Made by a program: the position numbers and the translations under genes. Shown here in pieces: positions 33,989 to 42,196 of a DNA stretch of 64,000 nucleotides. The first letter of the stretch is position 1; each line of letters begins with the position of its first letter. The notes under the pieces were generated by a model. It did no database searches and had not been told where the DNA came from. It saw nothing but the letters and a program-made list of their open reading frames with translations. Origin of the DNA: a bacterium (GTDB taxonomy: Bacteria; Elusimicrobiota; Elusimicrobia; Elusimicrobiales; UBA9959); NCBI GenBank assembly GCA_021811185.1, contig JAJZPL010000008.1, positions 1 through 64,000 of the forward strand, given 5' to 3'.

Positions 33989-34963
33989 TTAATGCATCGC
34001 CCGGCCGGCGCCGCGCGGCACTTTGGGCCTGGAGGGCATCAGAGGGTTGGTCCCGCCCTCGGCCTGCTGCGGCTTGTAGGGCTTGCCGGTATACAGCACG
34101 GTGTCGCCTTCCTCGAGGCCCTTGGTAACCTCCACCAGGTCGCCCTGGTCCAGGCCGGTCTCTATACGCTGGTACACCGGTTTTCCGTCGGTAACCCCGG
34201 TGATCACGGCGGTCTTGCCGGAGGGGTCGATGGTCACCGCGGCGGTGGGGATCAGGAGGGCGTCCCGCTTCCTGGAGACCTCGATCTTGATATTGGCGGT
34301 CATCTGCGATTTAAAGAAAGACGGCACGCTGTCGGGGCGGATCTTAACGGTATAGGTAATGACGTTGCTCTGGTTGGTGCCTTCGTCCAGGATCTGGAAC
34401 ACGTGCCCCTTAACGGGATTGTCGGGGTAGGAATCCAGCACGATGGAGGCGGCCTGGCCTTCCTTAATTTTGCCCACGTCGGACTCGTCAACGTTGGCGG
34501 TAAGGATCAGTTTGTCGGAAAGGGCGAAGAGCACGGTGGACTGGCTGACGGTCTGGCCTTCCACCACGTTCTTGAGGATGATGGTGCCGTCGAGAGGGGA
34601 GAGCACCTTGATGGGCTTGTAAGTGTCCTGCCAGTGCTTGTATTGTTCGTCGCCGGTGGCGCGCGCCGCGTCCAGGATGGCCACGCGGTCCTGGGAGCTC
34701 ATCAGCGCCAGCACCTGGCCGGTCTTCACGGAGTCGCCTTCCTTCACCAGGATCTGCTCTATGCGGCCGGCGGAAGAGGGGTCTATTTCCACGCGGTTCA
34801 GGGGCGAGACGGCACCGGTGGTCTCCACGAATTCCGAGATCGGTTTGGAAACGACCTCGAAGGAGGAGTATTTCACCTCTTTCTTCCCGTTCCTGGCCTT
34901 CCAGTAGTAGCCGCCCCCGGCGAGCAGGGCGATAGCGACGATGGCGATCAAAATTTTCTTCAT
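33989..34963 (-). CDS. macA: MacA-type periplasmic adaptor (membrane fusion protein)
   Basis: About 324 residues from the ATG at 34963, which has GGAG 7-8 nt upstream; the track's earlier start adds a non-signal prefix. An N-terminal membrane anchor ILIAIVAIALLAGGGYYW, lipoyl halves ('GAVSPLNRVEIDPSSAGRIEQILVKEGDSVKTGQVL' and 'PLDGTIILKNVVEGQTV'), a short hairpin between them, then beta-barrel and membrane-proximal domains. The hairpin is short compared with E. coli MacA. Bridges MacB and the TolC-like protein. Confidence 0.92.
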   Translation of the reverse strand: MKKILIAIVAIALLAGGGYYWKARNGKKEVKYSSFEVVSKPISEFVETTGAVSPLNRVEIDPSSAGRIEQILVKEGDSVKTGQVLALMSSQDRVAILDAARATGDEQYKHWQDTYKPIKVLSPLDGTIILKNVVEGQTVSQSTVLFALSDKLILTANVDESDVGKIKEGQAASIVLDSYPDNPVKGHVFQILDEGTNQSNVITYTVKIRPDSVPSFFKSQMTANIKIEVSRKRDALLIPTAAVTIDPSGKTAVITGVTDGKPVYQRIETGLDQGDLVEVTKGLEEGDTVLYTGKPYKPQQAEGGTNPLMPSRPKVPRGAGRAMH

Positions 34964-35007
34964 AGTTTTCTCCGTTCGGGGTAGTTGCCGCTCCGCTGCG
35001 CCGAGGT

Positions 35008-36276
35008 TCATTCCACTTCGAGGCCCACGCCCAGCAGGCTCTCCAGGGAGATCTTGCTGGTATTGGCGTCCCTGAGGTAGCGCAGCTGGTTGAACTGGGC
35101 GTCCACCAGGCTCTGCTCGATGGTCTCGAGGTCGATGAAGCTCAGCTGGCCGGCCTGGTACTGGATCTGCGATTCCTTATAGCGTTCCTCGTTGGCGCCG
35201 AGCACGCTGACGTTCGCCAGCGCGGTATCCTTCGCGTTCAGGAAAGCGTTGTAGCCGTTGAGGATGCCGCCCTCGAGGGTGTTCTTCAGGTCCCTGAGCG
35301 CCGCCTCCCCGCTTTTCAGCGCCCAGCCGGCGGCCTTGGTATTGTTGGCGTAATAGGTTATGCCGTTGGAGAAGATCGGCAGGCTGAGGCTGAGCCCCAG
35401 CGACCAGCTCTGCGCTCCCGGCAGTTCGCTCTTGCCGGACCAGCCGAGCGACTGGCTGGCGTTAAGGGTGGGGTAAAGATCGTACTTGGAAGAGAGCTGG
35501 CGCTCCTTAAGGCTCTCTACGCTCTTCTCCTGCAGGACCACCTGGGGGATAGTCTCGAGGAGGCTCCCCACGTCCGCCGCGGTAAGGGTGTACTCTGGTA
35601 TGGTCAGGGAGGCTTTGGCCACGATGGGGCGCAATTCGGAGAAACCCATGTTGTTAAGGAGGTCCAGGCGGGCGCTGTTAAGGCTGCGCTCGGCCTGCGC
35701 CACGTTGATCTTCGCCTGCTCGGCCAGGGCCGCCGTGTACATCATGTTGCCGCGCGATTCCATGCCGCTGTCGTACTTCAGTTTGATCAGCTCGGAATTG
35801 TGCCGGCGGATGGTCAGCACCTTGTTCTGCACCGCCACGTTCTCCTGCGCGTAAACCAGGTTCACGAACGAAGCGTACAGGGCCTGCCGGAGGCTGGCCG
35901 ACGCGGCCTTGTAGCTGGCGATAGCCTGGTCGTACGTTATTCTGGAGCTCCTTATCGAGGAAAGGGCTTTCAGGTCGAGAAGGGGCTCGCTGGCCTGCAG
36001 GCGCGTAGACACGCTGTTGGAAGCGGGGGAGGAATCCGACCCGCTCCTGGACAGGGAATGAGAAACGCTCAGGGAAGGGAAATAATTATTATAACTGGCC
36101 TGGTAGTTGTATTTGTTCTGTTCGATAGCCAGTTTTTTGGCCTTGAGCCCCGGGTTGTTCTCCAGGGCCGTTCGCGCGCAGTCCTGCCAGGTAAGCTCGA
36201 GGGGGGGTTCGGCCGCGGCGGCGAAGGACGCCCCCGCAAGCAGCGTTAAGACGAGCAGTGGTATGGGTTTCATCAT
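35008..36276 (-). CDS. TolC-type outer-membrane efflux protein
   Basis: 422 residues with a signal peptide (1-21) and two outer-membrane efflux protein repeats of long helices plus short strands: 'ALENNPGLKAKKLAIEQNKYNYQASYNNYFPSLSVSHSLS' in the first, 'VSLKERQLSSKYDLYPTLNASQSLGWSG' in the second. It forms the trimeric exit duct for MacAB. First gene of the operon, expressed from the promoter at 36339-36367. Confidence 0.92.
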   Translation of the reverse strand: MMKPIPLLVLTLLAGASFAAAAEPPLELTWQDCARTALENNPGLKAKKLAIEQNKYNYQASYNNYFPSLSVSHSLSRSGSDSSPASNSVSTRLQASEPLLDLKALSSIRSSRITYDQAIASYKAASASLRQALYASFVNLVYAQENVAVQNKVLTIRRHNSELIKLKYDSGMESRGNMMYTAALAEQAKINVAQAERSLNSARLDLLNNMGFSELRPIVAKASLTIPEYTLTAADVGSLLETIPQVVLQEKSVESLKERQLSSKYDLYPTLNASQSLGWSGKSELPGAQSWSLGLSLSLPIFSNGITYYANNTKAAGWALKSGEAALRDLKNTLEGGILNGYNAFLNAKDTALANVSVLGANEERYKESQIQYQAGQLSFIDLETIEQSLVDAQFNQLRYLRDANTSKISLESLLGVGLEVE

Positions 36277-36330
36277 TTATATAACGTGCGGAGATCCCTT
36301 TTTATTGCATGAAATGTAAAATAACCTACC

Positions 36331-36367
36331 TACCGGTAAGCATATAACATACTGACCACCCGGTCAA
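36331..36367 (-). promoter_or_regulatory. efflux operon promoter with TetR-type operators
   Basis: Minus strand: TTGACC (36367-36362), 17 nt, TATGCT (36344-36339). TGACC-N4-GGTCA (36353-36366) overlaps the -35, and TACCGGTA (36331-36338) follows the -10. Both have the half-site style of TetR/AcrR operators. No regulator gene is adjacent. Confidence 0.65.
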
Positions 36368-36380
36368 TTAGGAGGGAAGC

Positions 36381-37535
36381 CTACTTAAGTTTCTCCTGGC
36401 CGCTGAAACTGCGCTCCAGCTTGAATCCGGCCAGTATTTCCCTGTCTTCCGCGGAGGGGGTCCCCGCTATATGGGCCGCCACGGCCTCGCCCAGGCCGGG
36501 CCCCAGCATGAAGCCCTGCCCGCACATACCCACGGAAAGCACGTAGCCTTTAAGGGCGGCGGGGAAATCCACCACCGGGAAGCCGTCGGGGGTCATAGGG
36601 TAGAGCCCGCGCCAGGTGCGGCGCACCTTCATGCCGGCGAGGCCGGGCAGCAGCGCTATCATGCGCTTTGAAATTTCCGGCAGGAATTCCGAAGTGGAAC
36701 GTTTGTCGTCGCCCCAGATGGACGGCTGGGGCGTAAGACAGAAAACCAGCTGGTCTTCGGAGTTCTGGTAGAAATAGTAATTCTTGGACTTGTCCCCGGG
36801 CCTTATATCCACGACCATGGGCTCGAAGAACCGCTTTACCGGCTCCGAGATCCCGGCCTCGTGGCAGTCGGGCTTTACGGGCACTTTTACTCCGGCCAGG
36901 TCGGACACGGCCGCGGCCTCCGCGCCGGCCGCGTTGACCACCCACTTGGCGGAGTAGCGGCCCTGCGGGGTAAGCACGCCGGTAACGGCGCCTTTCTCCG
37001 AGAAGATCTCTTTCACCGGCTCCTTGAAATGGAACTCCGCGCCCAGCTTGACCGCGCGCCGGTAAAAAGCGTTCTGGGACAGCAGCGGGGAAGCGGAGCC
37101 GTCGTCGGGGGACCAGGTGCCGCCGCGCAGGTCCTTGGCGTCGATGCCCGGCACGAGCGCCCGCACTTTGTCGGGGCCGATCCAGTCTATATTCAGCCCG
37201 AAGCCCCGCTGGACCTTCAGCAGGTCCCTGAGCACCGCTTCGTCGCGCTCGGTATAGACCGGGAAAAGATACCCGCCCTTGATCCAGCCGATATCCTCCC
37301 CGTGCTTCGCTTTCCAGCCGGCGAAGATGGCCAGGCTCCTCAGGCAGGCCTTGATCTTGGAGCCGTCCGAGTGGGTGGCGCGCACCCCGCCGATGGCGCA
37401 CTTGTTCTGGCCCTGGCCGGGGGAAGCTTCGCCGTCCAGCACCAGGGTCTTCAGCTTGCGCTCCGCCAGCGACATGGCCAGCGGCGTGCCGATGCTGCCC
37501 GCGCCTATGATAATAACGTCGTAGTTGTTTTCCAT
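36381..37535 (-). CDS. FAD-dependent amine/amino-acid oxidoreductase, small (DAO) subunit
   Basis: 384 residues of the D-amino-acid oxidase/HcnC/SoxB-like fold: dinucleotide motif DVIIIGAGSIGTPLAM (6-21), 'VVNAAGAEAAAVSDLAG', and C-terminal 'GLYPMTPDGFPVVDF...YVLSVGMCGQGFMLGPGLGEAVA'. Related enzymes are the beta subunits of hydrogen-cyanide synthase, opine oxidases and D-hydroxyproline dehydrogenase. It lies 9 bp after the gene for the large electron-transfer subunit, so the two form one enzyme. Exact substrate (glycine, D-proline, sarcosine, opine) cannot be told. Confidence 0.88.
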   Translation of the reverse strand: MENNYDVIIIGAGSIGTPLAMSLAERKLKTLVLDGEASPGQGQNKCAIGGVRATHSDGSKIKACLRSLAIFAGWKAKHGEDIGWIKGGYLFPVYTERDEAVLRDLLKVQRGFGLNIDWIGPDKVRALVPGIDAKDLRGGTWSPDDGSASPLLSQNAFYRRAVKLGAEFHFKEPVKEIFSEKGAVTGVLTPQGRYSAKWVVNAAGAEAAAVSDLAGVKVPVKPDCHEAGISEPVKRFFEPMVVDIRPGDKSKNYYFYQNSEDQLVFCLTPQPSIWGDDKRSTSEFLPEISKRMIALLPGLAGMKVRRTWRGLYPMTPDGFPVVDFPAALKGYVLSVGMCGQGFMLGPGLGEAVAAHIAGTPSAEDREILAGFKLERSFSGQEKLK

Positions 37536-37544
37536 AAGATATCC

Positions 37545-39641
37545 TTAAAACCCGCTCCAGCTTGCTTTCTCGTCGGCCTCGGTCCGGCACTTGATGTTGG
37601 AGAACACCCCCAGCGGGGCCTCCACGAACAGCGGCCGCCGGGTGAAGCCGGTAACCTCTTTGGGGTCCACGCCCTCGCTGCGGAAAATGTTCATCAGCAT
37701 TACGGAGCAGGTCTTGGCGCCGCAGGCGCCCATGCCGGCGCGGGTAACGGCCTTCAGCTGGTTCAGGTCGCGCATGCCGCCGCGAATGGCCCGGCGGATC
37801 TCGCCCAGGCTGACGCGCTCGCAGCGGCAGATGATAGTTTCATCCTCGGCTTTGGCCAGGTCGGCGGCCGACTTTATGCCGGCCTCGGCCGGGTACAACC
37901 TGAGCGAGGCGGTAAGGTCCGCGGTCTCCTGCGAGGCCTTCACGATCACGACCATGGTGTTCTCGGCCTTGAAATCCTTCACGTCCAGCACCTCGGCCTC
38001 GCCCAGGTCCGCGCCTTCCCAGCCGGCCAGGCGCACCTTGTCGCCTTTCTTGACCAGGCCGCGGCCTATTTCGAACGGGATGGCCACCGACGGGTGCAGC
38101 TGGTCTTTCCGGCGGTCCACTATAGTGATAGCGAGGCCGGGGCAGATCAGCAGGCATTTGAAGCAGCCGATGCAGTCGCCGGAGAACTTGGGCGTGCTCA
38201 TGATGCTCTCGCCCGACAGTTTGATGGATTTCTTGGGGCAGACGGTCACGCAGGGGTTGCAGGGGATCTCCTGCCGGCAGTGCATCACCGGGTACACCGG
38301 CTTGTCGTGGTCCTTTACCGCCGGGGTCCTGGTGACGCCGGGCCGGGACTTGAGCGTCTCAAGCCGGTCGAACCAGAACTGCGGCACGGGAGCCGCCATC
38401 ACGCCCAGGCTTTTGAGCACCTTGTGGGCGGTGATCTTGCCGCTGAACATGGCGGCGGAGGCTTCGGCTATCTCCTCGGCGTCGCCGCAGAGAAAAGCCG
38501 GCAGGCCGGCTTCGTTAGCCTGCGCGTGGAACTCGTCGATGGAGGTAAGGCCCACCGCTATAAGCAGGGTGTCGGCCTTAAAGGTCTTTTCCGTGCCGGG
38601 CTTCACGCAGAACTTCTCGTCCACCTCGGCGATGGTGACGGTCTCGAGCTCGTTCTTCCCGTCGGCGCGCACCACGGTGTGGCGCGTGTAGACCGGCAGG
38701 CCGAGGCGCTTGACCTTGTCGGCGTGCACCTTGTAGCCGCCGCAGGCCGGCAGAGCCTCGATGAGCCCCACCACCTGGATGCCCGCCTGCATGGCGTGGT
38801 AGGCCGCTATCAGGCCCACGTTGCCGCCGCCCACGATGAACAGCCGCTTGGAAGGGCGGACCAGGTCGCGGTTGACCAGCGTCTGGAAGGCGCCGGCGCC
38901 GTAGACGCCGGGCAGCGTGTTGCCGGGGAAGGCCAGGCTCTTCTCGCGCGCGCCGGTGGCGCTGATAACGGCCTTGGGGCGGATCAGGTAATATTTATCG
39001 CCGCGCAGCACGCCGGCCTTCTTGTCGGAGAAAATGGCAAGGCAGGAGGCGTTGGTCCAGGCCTGTACTGAAGGGTAATCTTTGAGCTGCGCCTCCAGCT
39101 TTTCGGCTATGTCTACGCCGCGGGTGCCGGCGTAACAGTCCTCCACCGAGCCGAAGAACTTATGGGTCTGCAGCACCAGCTTGCCGCCGAACGTGATCTT
39201 ATCGTCTATGATCAGCGTGTTTACGTTCAGCTTGCCCAGCTCGGCCGCCGCGGCAAGGCCGGAGGGGCCGCCGCCTATGATCAGGGCGTCCACGTCCAGC
39301 TCTTCCACACGTCCGAACTCCTGCACGCAGGCGGCGCGGGGGAGCTTGGCGGGGCCGCGCTGCGTTTCCACCTTCATGCCTTCCCGCACCACGGTCACGC
39401 AGGACTTCACGCTGAGCCCGTCCGCTATGACCGAGCACTGGGCGCACTGCCCGTTGGCGCAGAAGATGCCCTGCGGGCTGTTATCTTTCTGGTGGTGACT
39501 GAAGATCTTGACGCCGTTGGCGTAGAGCGCGCTGGAGATGACCTCGCCCTCCAGGGCCTCGCAAGCCTTGCCGTCGAAAGTGAATTTTACGGTCTTGCGC
39601 TCCAAAGGCTGCAGTACCGGGTGTTCGGTTATTCTTTGCAT
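37545..39641 (-). CDS. large electron-transfer subunit: HcnA + HcnB + ferredoxin + BFD fusion
   Basis: 698 residues joining four modules. Residues 15-100: a plant-type [2Fe-2S] domain with Cys61, Cys66, Cys69 and Cys81. About 115-430: a pyridine nucleotide-disulphide oxidoreductase fold (GGGPSG 123-128, later 'FIVGGGNVGL'). About 450-500: two 4Fe-4S motifs (CRQEIPCNPCVTVCP; CIGCFKCLLICP). C-terminal: a BFD-like [2Fe-2S] domain (ICRCERVSLGEI...GACGAKTC). Usual HcnA and HcnB are separate; the 4Fe-4S insertion is like anaerobic proline/opine dehydrogenases. Divergent from the secreted protein at 39807 across an operator. Confidence 0.88.
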   Translation of the reverse strand: MQRITEHPVLQPLERKTVKFTFDGKACEALEGEVISSALYANGVKIFSHHQKDNSPQGIFCANGQCAQCSVIADGLSVKSCVTVVREGMKVETQRGPAKLPRAACVQEFGRVEELDVDALIIGGGPSGLAAAAELGKLNVNTLIIDDKITFGGKLVLQTHKFFGSVEDCYAGTRGVDIAEKLEAQLKDYPSVQAWTNASCLAIFSDKKAGVLRGDKYYLIRPKAVISATGAREKSLAFPGNTLPGVYGAGAFQTLVNRDLVRPSKRLFIVGGGNVGLIAAYHAMQAGIQVVGLIEALPACGGYKVHADKVKRLGLPVYTRHTVVRADGKNELETVTIAEVDEKFCVKPGTEKTFKADTLLIAVGLTSIDEFHAQANEAGLPAFLCGDAEEIAEASAAMFSGKITAHKVLKSLGVMAAPVPQFWFDRLETLKSRPGVTRTPAVKDHDKPVYPVMHCRQEIPCNPCVTVCPKKSIKLSGESIMSTPKFSGDCIGCFKCLLICPGLAITIVDRRKDQLHPSVAIPFEIGRGLVKKGDKVRLAGWEGADLGEAEVLDVKDFKAENTMVVIVKASQETADLTASLRLYPAEAGIKSAADLAKAEDETIICRCERVSLGEIRRAIRGGMRDLNQLKAVTRAGMGACGAKTCSVMLMNIFRSEGVDPKEVTGFTRRPLFVEAPLGVFSNIKCRTEADEKASWSGF

Positions 39642-39676
39642 GGTGTCCTTTTTTGAAGCCTGCCCGGGTTAAAACC

Positions 39677-39781
39677 CCGCCCTGGCCCGGCGTTCATAAA
39701 TATTACAATAAAAAACGGGGGGGCGTGAAACCGTTCACGCTGGTTTATGCGCGGCTTAAATCCGGCCTCGTTTGATATAAT
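39677..39781. promoter_or_regulatory. divergent promoters around a GCGTGAA-N4-TTCACGC operator
   Basis: A perfect inverted repeat GCGTGAA-accg-TTCACGC lies at 39723-39740. For the minus-strand dehydrogenase genes, TTCACG inside it is followed after 17 nt by TAATAT. For the plus strand, TGaTATAAT (39773-39781) is an extended -10. A regulator bound at the repeat could control both directions. Confidence 0.55.
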
Positions 39782-39806
39782 ATAGGAGATAGGTATGGAG
39801 GGTATA

Positions 39807-40340
39807 ATGAAAAAGTTTATTTTAGCGCTCGTTCCCTGTTTATTCGCCGGCAGCCTTTACGCCGCGCCGAAAGCGTCCCCCGACTACGGCTTCAACTCCG
39901 GTCTTAACGCCGTGACAGCCGCCGCGCCCGCTGCGGAGGTCCCCGCCGTGGGCGCCCCCGTCCAGGCCAAAGGCGGCCATTACGCGCAGCTTTCCGGCTA
40001 CGTCAACCTTACCGGCAACGGCTTCCTCAACGGCACCGGCGCCAGCTACACCTCGGTCACGCTCTCCGGCTGGGCCTCTTTCCGCGATTCCAGCGGCGAC
40101 GTCACCTGCAACAACGCCTACATCAACACCATGGTTTCCATGTGGATAACCCCCAACCAGTACGTGTTCCAGACCGTCTGGCCCAACGTCTACGTGCAGT
40201 GCTCCTACAAGGGCAAGCCCGCCGGCTCCGTCAACATGAGCGGCTCCGTTTCGGTTTCCGGCTTCCCCAGCGGGAACTACGTCTCCCTTAACGGTTCCGG
40301 CAACCTGACCGGCTCCCTCTACGTAGAGGACCAGCCTTAA
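39807..40340 (+). CDS. secreted Ser/Gly/Asn-rich protein
   Basis: About 177 residues from the ATG at 39807, which has GGAGGG 4-9 nt before it; the track's ATG at 39795 would be almost leaderless. Signal peptide ends SLYAA. The mature part is a beta-rich, Gly/Ser/Asn-rich domain with repeated 'LSGYVNLTGNGFLNGTGASYTSVTLSGWASF' style strands and one Cys pair (about 103 and 136), possibly a disulphide-bonded beta structure. Not recognised. Followed by a strong terminator. Confidence 0.78.
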   Translation: MKKFILALVPCLFAGSLYAAPKASPDYGFNSGLNAVTAAAPAAEVPAVGAPVQAKGGHYAQLSGYVNLTGNGFLNGTGASYTSVTLSGWASFRDSSGDVTCNNAYINTMVSMWITPNQYVFQTVWPNVYVQCSYKGKPAGSVNMSGSVSVSGFPSGNYVSLNGSGNLTGSLYVEDQP

Positions 40341-40360
40341 GCCGCCGGTAAAAAGAAAAA

Positions 40361-40386
40361 GGCGGCCGCCGCAGGCCGCCTTTTTT
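40361..40386 (+). terminator. rho-independent terminator
   Basis: GGCGGCC-N6-GGCCGCC followed by TTTTTT, with AAAAA before the stem. It ends the secreted-protein transcript 7 bp before folD. Confidence 0.9.
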
Positions 40387-40392
40387 ACACCC

Positions 40393-41292
40393 ATGCGCAT
40401 ACTTGAAGGAAAAACCTTATCGGCCGAGATCCTGGCCTCCCTGCCCGCCCGCATCGACGCGGTGAAGGCCCGCCTGGGCCGCGCGCCCTCGCTGGCCATC
40501 GTCAACTATTTCGCGGACTCGCCGTCCGCCGTTTACGTAAAGCGCAAGATAGCCGCCTGCGAGAAGCTCGGCATAAAGACCGAGCTGTTCGCGCCGAAGC
40601 CCGAAGAGGGCTACGAAGCCTTCAAGACCCTGCTGGCCCGCCTGGGCGCCGACCAGGCCTACGACGCCATCATGCTGGAGCGGCCGCTGCCCGACGGCTT
40701 CGAGACCATGGAGACCTGGGACTCCCTGCCGGCGGCCAAGGACGTGGACGGCCTTTCCTCGCTTAACATGGGCCGGCTTTTCATCGCCAAAAAATTCACC
40801 GAAATAGAGAACGGCGGGTTCTTTTCTCCCTGCACGGCGCTGGCCGTGGTACGCCTGATGAAGTTCCACGGGCTAAACCCCGCCGGAACGAACATAGCCG
40901 TGGTGGGCCGCTCGGCCGTAGTGGGCCGTCCGCTGGCCCATATGCTCACCACGCTGGATGCCACGGTAACCCTCTGCCACACGCGCACCAGGGACCTGCC
41001 GGCGGTGCTGAAAGCCTCGGACCTGGTAATAACCGCGGCCGGAAAGGCCAAGTGGCTGAAGAAAGAAATGCTGCCCGCCGGCGCCACGGTGATAGACGTG
41101 GGGACCAACTTCGACGAGAACGGCAAAATGTGCGGCGACGCCGACTTCGAGGACCTGAAAGGGACCGCCTCGGCGGTCTCCCCGGTCCCCGGCGGGGTGG
41201 GCCCGGTAACGCTGGCCTGCCTGCTGGAAGCCTCGGTGAAGGCCGCCGAACTGACTCCCAAGAACGAAAAGAAAGGGATAATATTCACATGA
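40393..41292 (+). CDS. folD: methylenetetrahydrofolate dehydrogenase/cyclohydrolase-like protein
   Basis: 299 residues. FolD interconverts methylene-, methenyl- and formyl-tetrahydrofolate. Seen: catalytic Y48-x3-K52 in AVYVKRKIAACEKLGI, 'AKDVDGLS' with the active-site Asp, cofactor motif 'VVGRSAVVGRPLA', and PVPGGVGPVT. The usual 'vQlPLP' reads MLERPLP, so the conserved active-site Gln is Glu96. That may alter the cyclohydrolase half. No clear Shine-Dalgarno. Its stop overlaps the next start by ATGA. Confidence 0.88.
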   Translation: MRILEGKTLSAEILASLPARIDAVKARLGRAPSLAIVNYFADSPSAVYVKRKIAACEKLGIKTELFAPKPEEGYEAFKTLLARLGADQAYDAIMLERPLPDGFETMETWDSLPAAKDVDGLSSLNMGRLFIAKKFTEIENGGFFSPCTALAVVRLMKFHGLNPAGTNIAVVGRSAVVGRPLAHMLTTLDATVTLCHTRTRDLPAVLKASDLVITAAGKAKWLKKEMLPAGATVIDVGTNFDENGKMCGDADFEDLKGTASAVSPVPGGVGPVTLACLLEASVKAAELTPKNEKKGIIFT

Positions 41293-41723
41293 AAAAAACT
41301 CTGAACCTGCTGCTGCCCCTGCTGCTGCTCGGCGCGCTGGCCCTGCCCTCCTTCGCGCAGGACGAAGAGAGCGCCGCGCCCAAAGAAGAGACCGCCGCGC
41401 CCGCCAAACCCGCGGCCAAGCCCGCCGCGAAGAAACCGGCCAAAAAGGCCCCGGCTAAAAAAAAGCCGGCCAAAAAGAAAAAACCCGTCAAGCCGGTCTC
41501 CGAGTACAAGTTCTCGTCGGGGGAAAGCGTGCCCACGTACAAGTTCGACAAGCGGGCCAACCCGATAGTGAAAGCGCCCAAAAAAAAGAAAGCGGCCAGG
41601 AAAGCCGCCGGGAAAGCGGACAAAGCCGCTCCCAAGCCCAGCGCCAAATTAAAAACCTCCAAGCCCATAGGCGAGGAAGACCAGCCCGCCCAAGGGCAGG
41701 CTGACCAGCCGGCGGGAGAATAA
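41289..41723 (+). CDS. exported lysine/alanine/proline-rich protein
   Basis: 144 residues from the ATG overlapping the folD stop; the longer track ORF is out-of-gene. A signal peptide (1-21, ending PSFAQ) is followed by a highly basic low-complexity part with AKKPAKKAPAKKKP-like units, like histone H1 tails. Exported, it might bind polyanions at the envelope. The same composition appears in the RsfS tail at 53820. Function unknown. Stop overlaps the next ATG (TAATG). Confidence 0.72.
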   Translation: MKKTLNLLLPLLLLGALALPSFAQDEESAAPKEETAAPAKPAAKPAAKKPAKKAPAKKKPAKKKKPVKPVSEYKFSSGESVPTYKFDKRANPIVKAPKKKKAARKAAGKADKAAPKPSAKLKTSKPIGEEDQPAQGQADQPAGE

Positions 41724-42196
41724 TGGCCGACCTGCTGGTTAAGCTTTACGCCCTGCCGCCCTCCGGCCCCATCATAGAGAAGCTGAAGGCCGGGGGCGTG
41801 GAGATCAAACGCGCGATAGGCCCGGAAAAAAGGGTCGTCTCGGAGTGGGCGCAGAACACGTTCTCAAAAGCCTGGGCCTCCGAATGCGAGGTGGCGCTTT
41901 CCGCGCAGCCGGCCACCTGCTTCCTGGCGGTAAAGAATAGCATCATAATAGGTTTCGCCTGCTACGACGCCACCGCTAAAGGCTTCTTCGGACCTATAGG
42001 CGTGGACGAGACCGCCCGCGCTTCCGGGGTCGGTAAAGCCCTGCTCGTCAGAACGCTGGAAGCCATGCGCGAGGCGGGCTACGGCTACGCGGCCATAGGC
42101 TGGGCCGGCCCGGCGGAGTTCTTCAAAAAGACCGTAGGGGCCACCGTCATAGAGGGCTCCGAGCCGGGCGTTTACAAGGACATGGTAAAAGCGTGA
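41723..42196 (+). CDS. GNAT-family N-acetyltransferase
   Basis: 157 residues. The acetyl-CoA motif A is 'FFGPIGVDETARASGVGKALLVRTLEAM' (about 88-115) and the C-terminal part 'GYGYAAIGWAGPAEFFKKTVGATVI' is motif B. Substrate unknown. Coupled by overlap to both neighbours in the folD run. Confidence 0.86.
   Translation: MADLLVKLYALPPSGPIIEKLKAGGVEIKRAIGPEKRVVSEWAQNTFSKAWASECEVALSAQPATCFLAVKNSIIIGFACYDATAKGFFGPIGVDETARASGVGKALLVRTLEAMREAGYGYAAIGWAGPAEFFKKTVGATVIEGSEPGVYKDMVKA

Noticed and set aside
36861-39071. Plus-strand 736-aa ORF
   Set aside because: Antisense to the dehydrogenase subunits; no domains.
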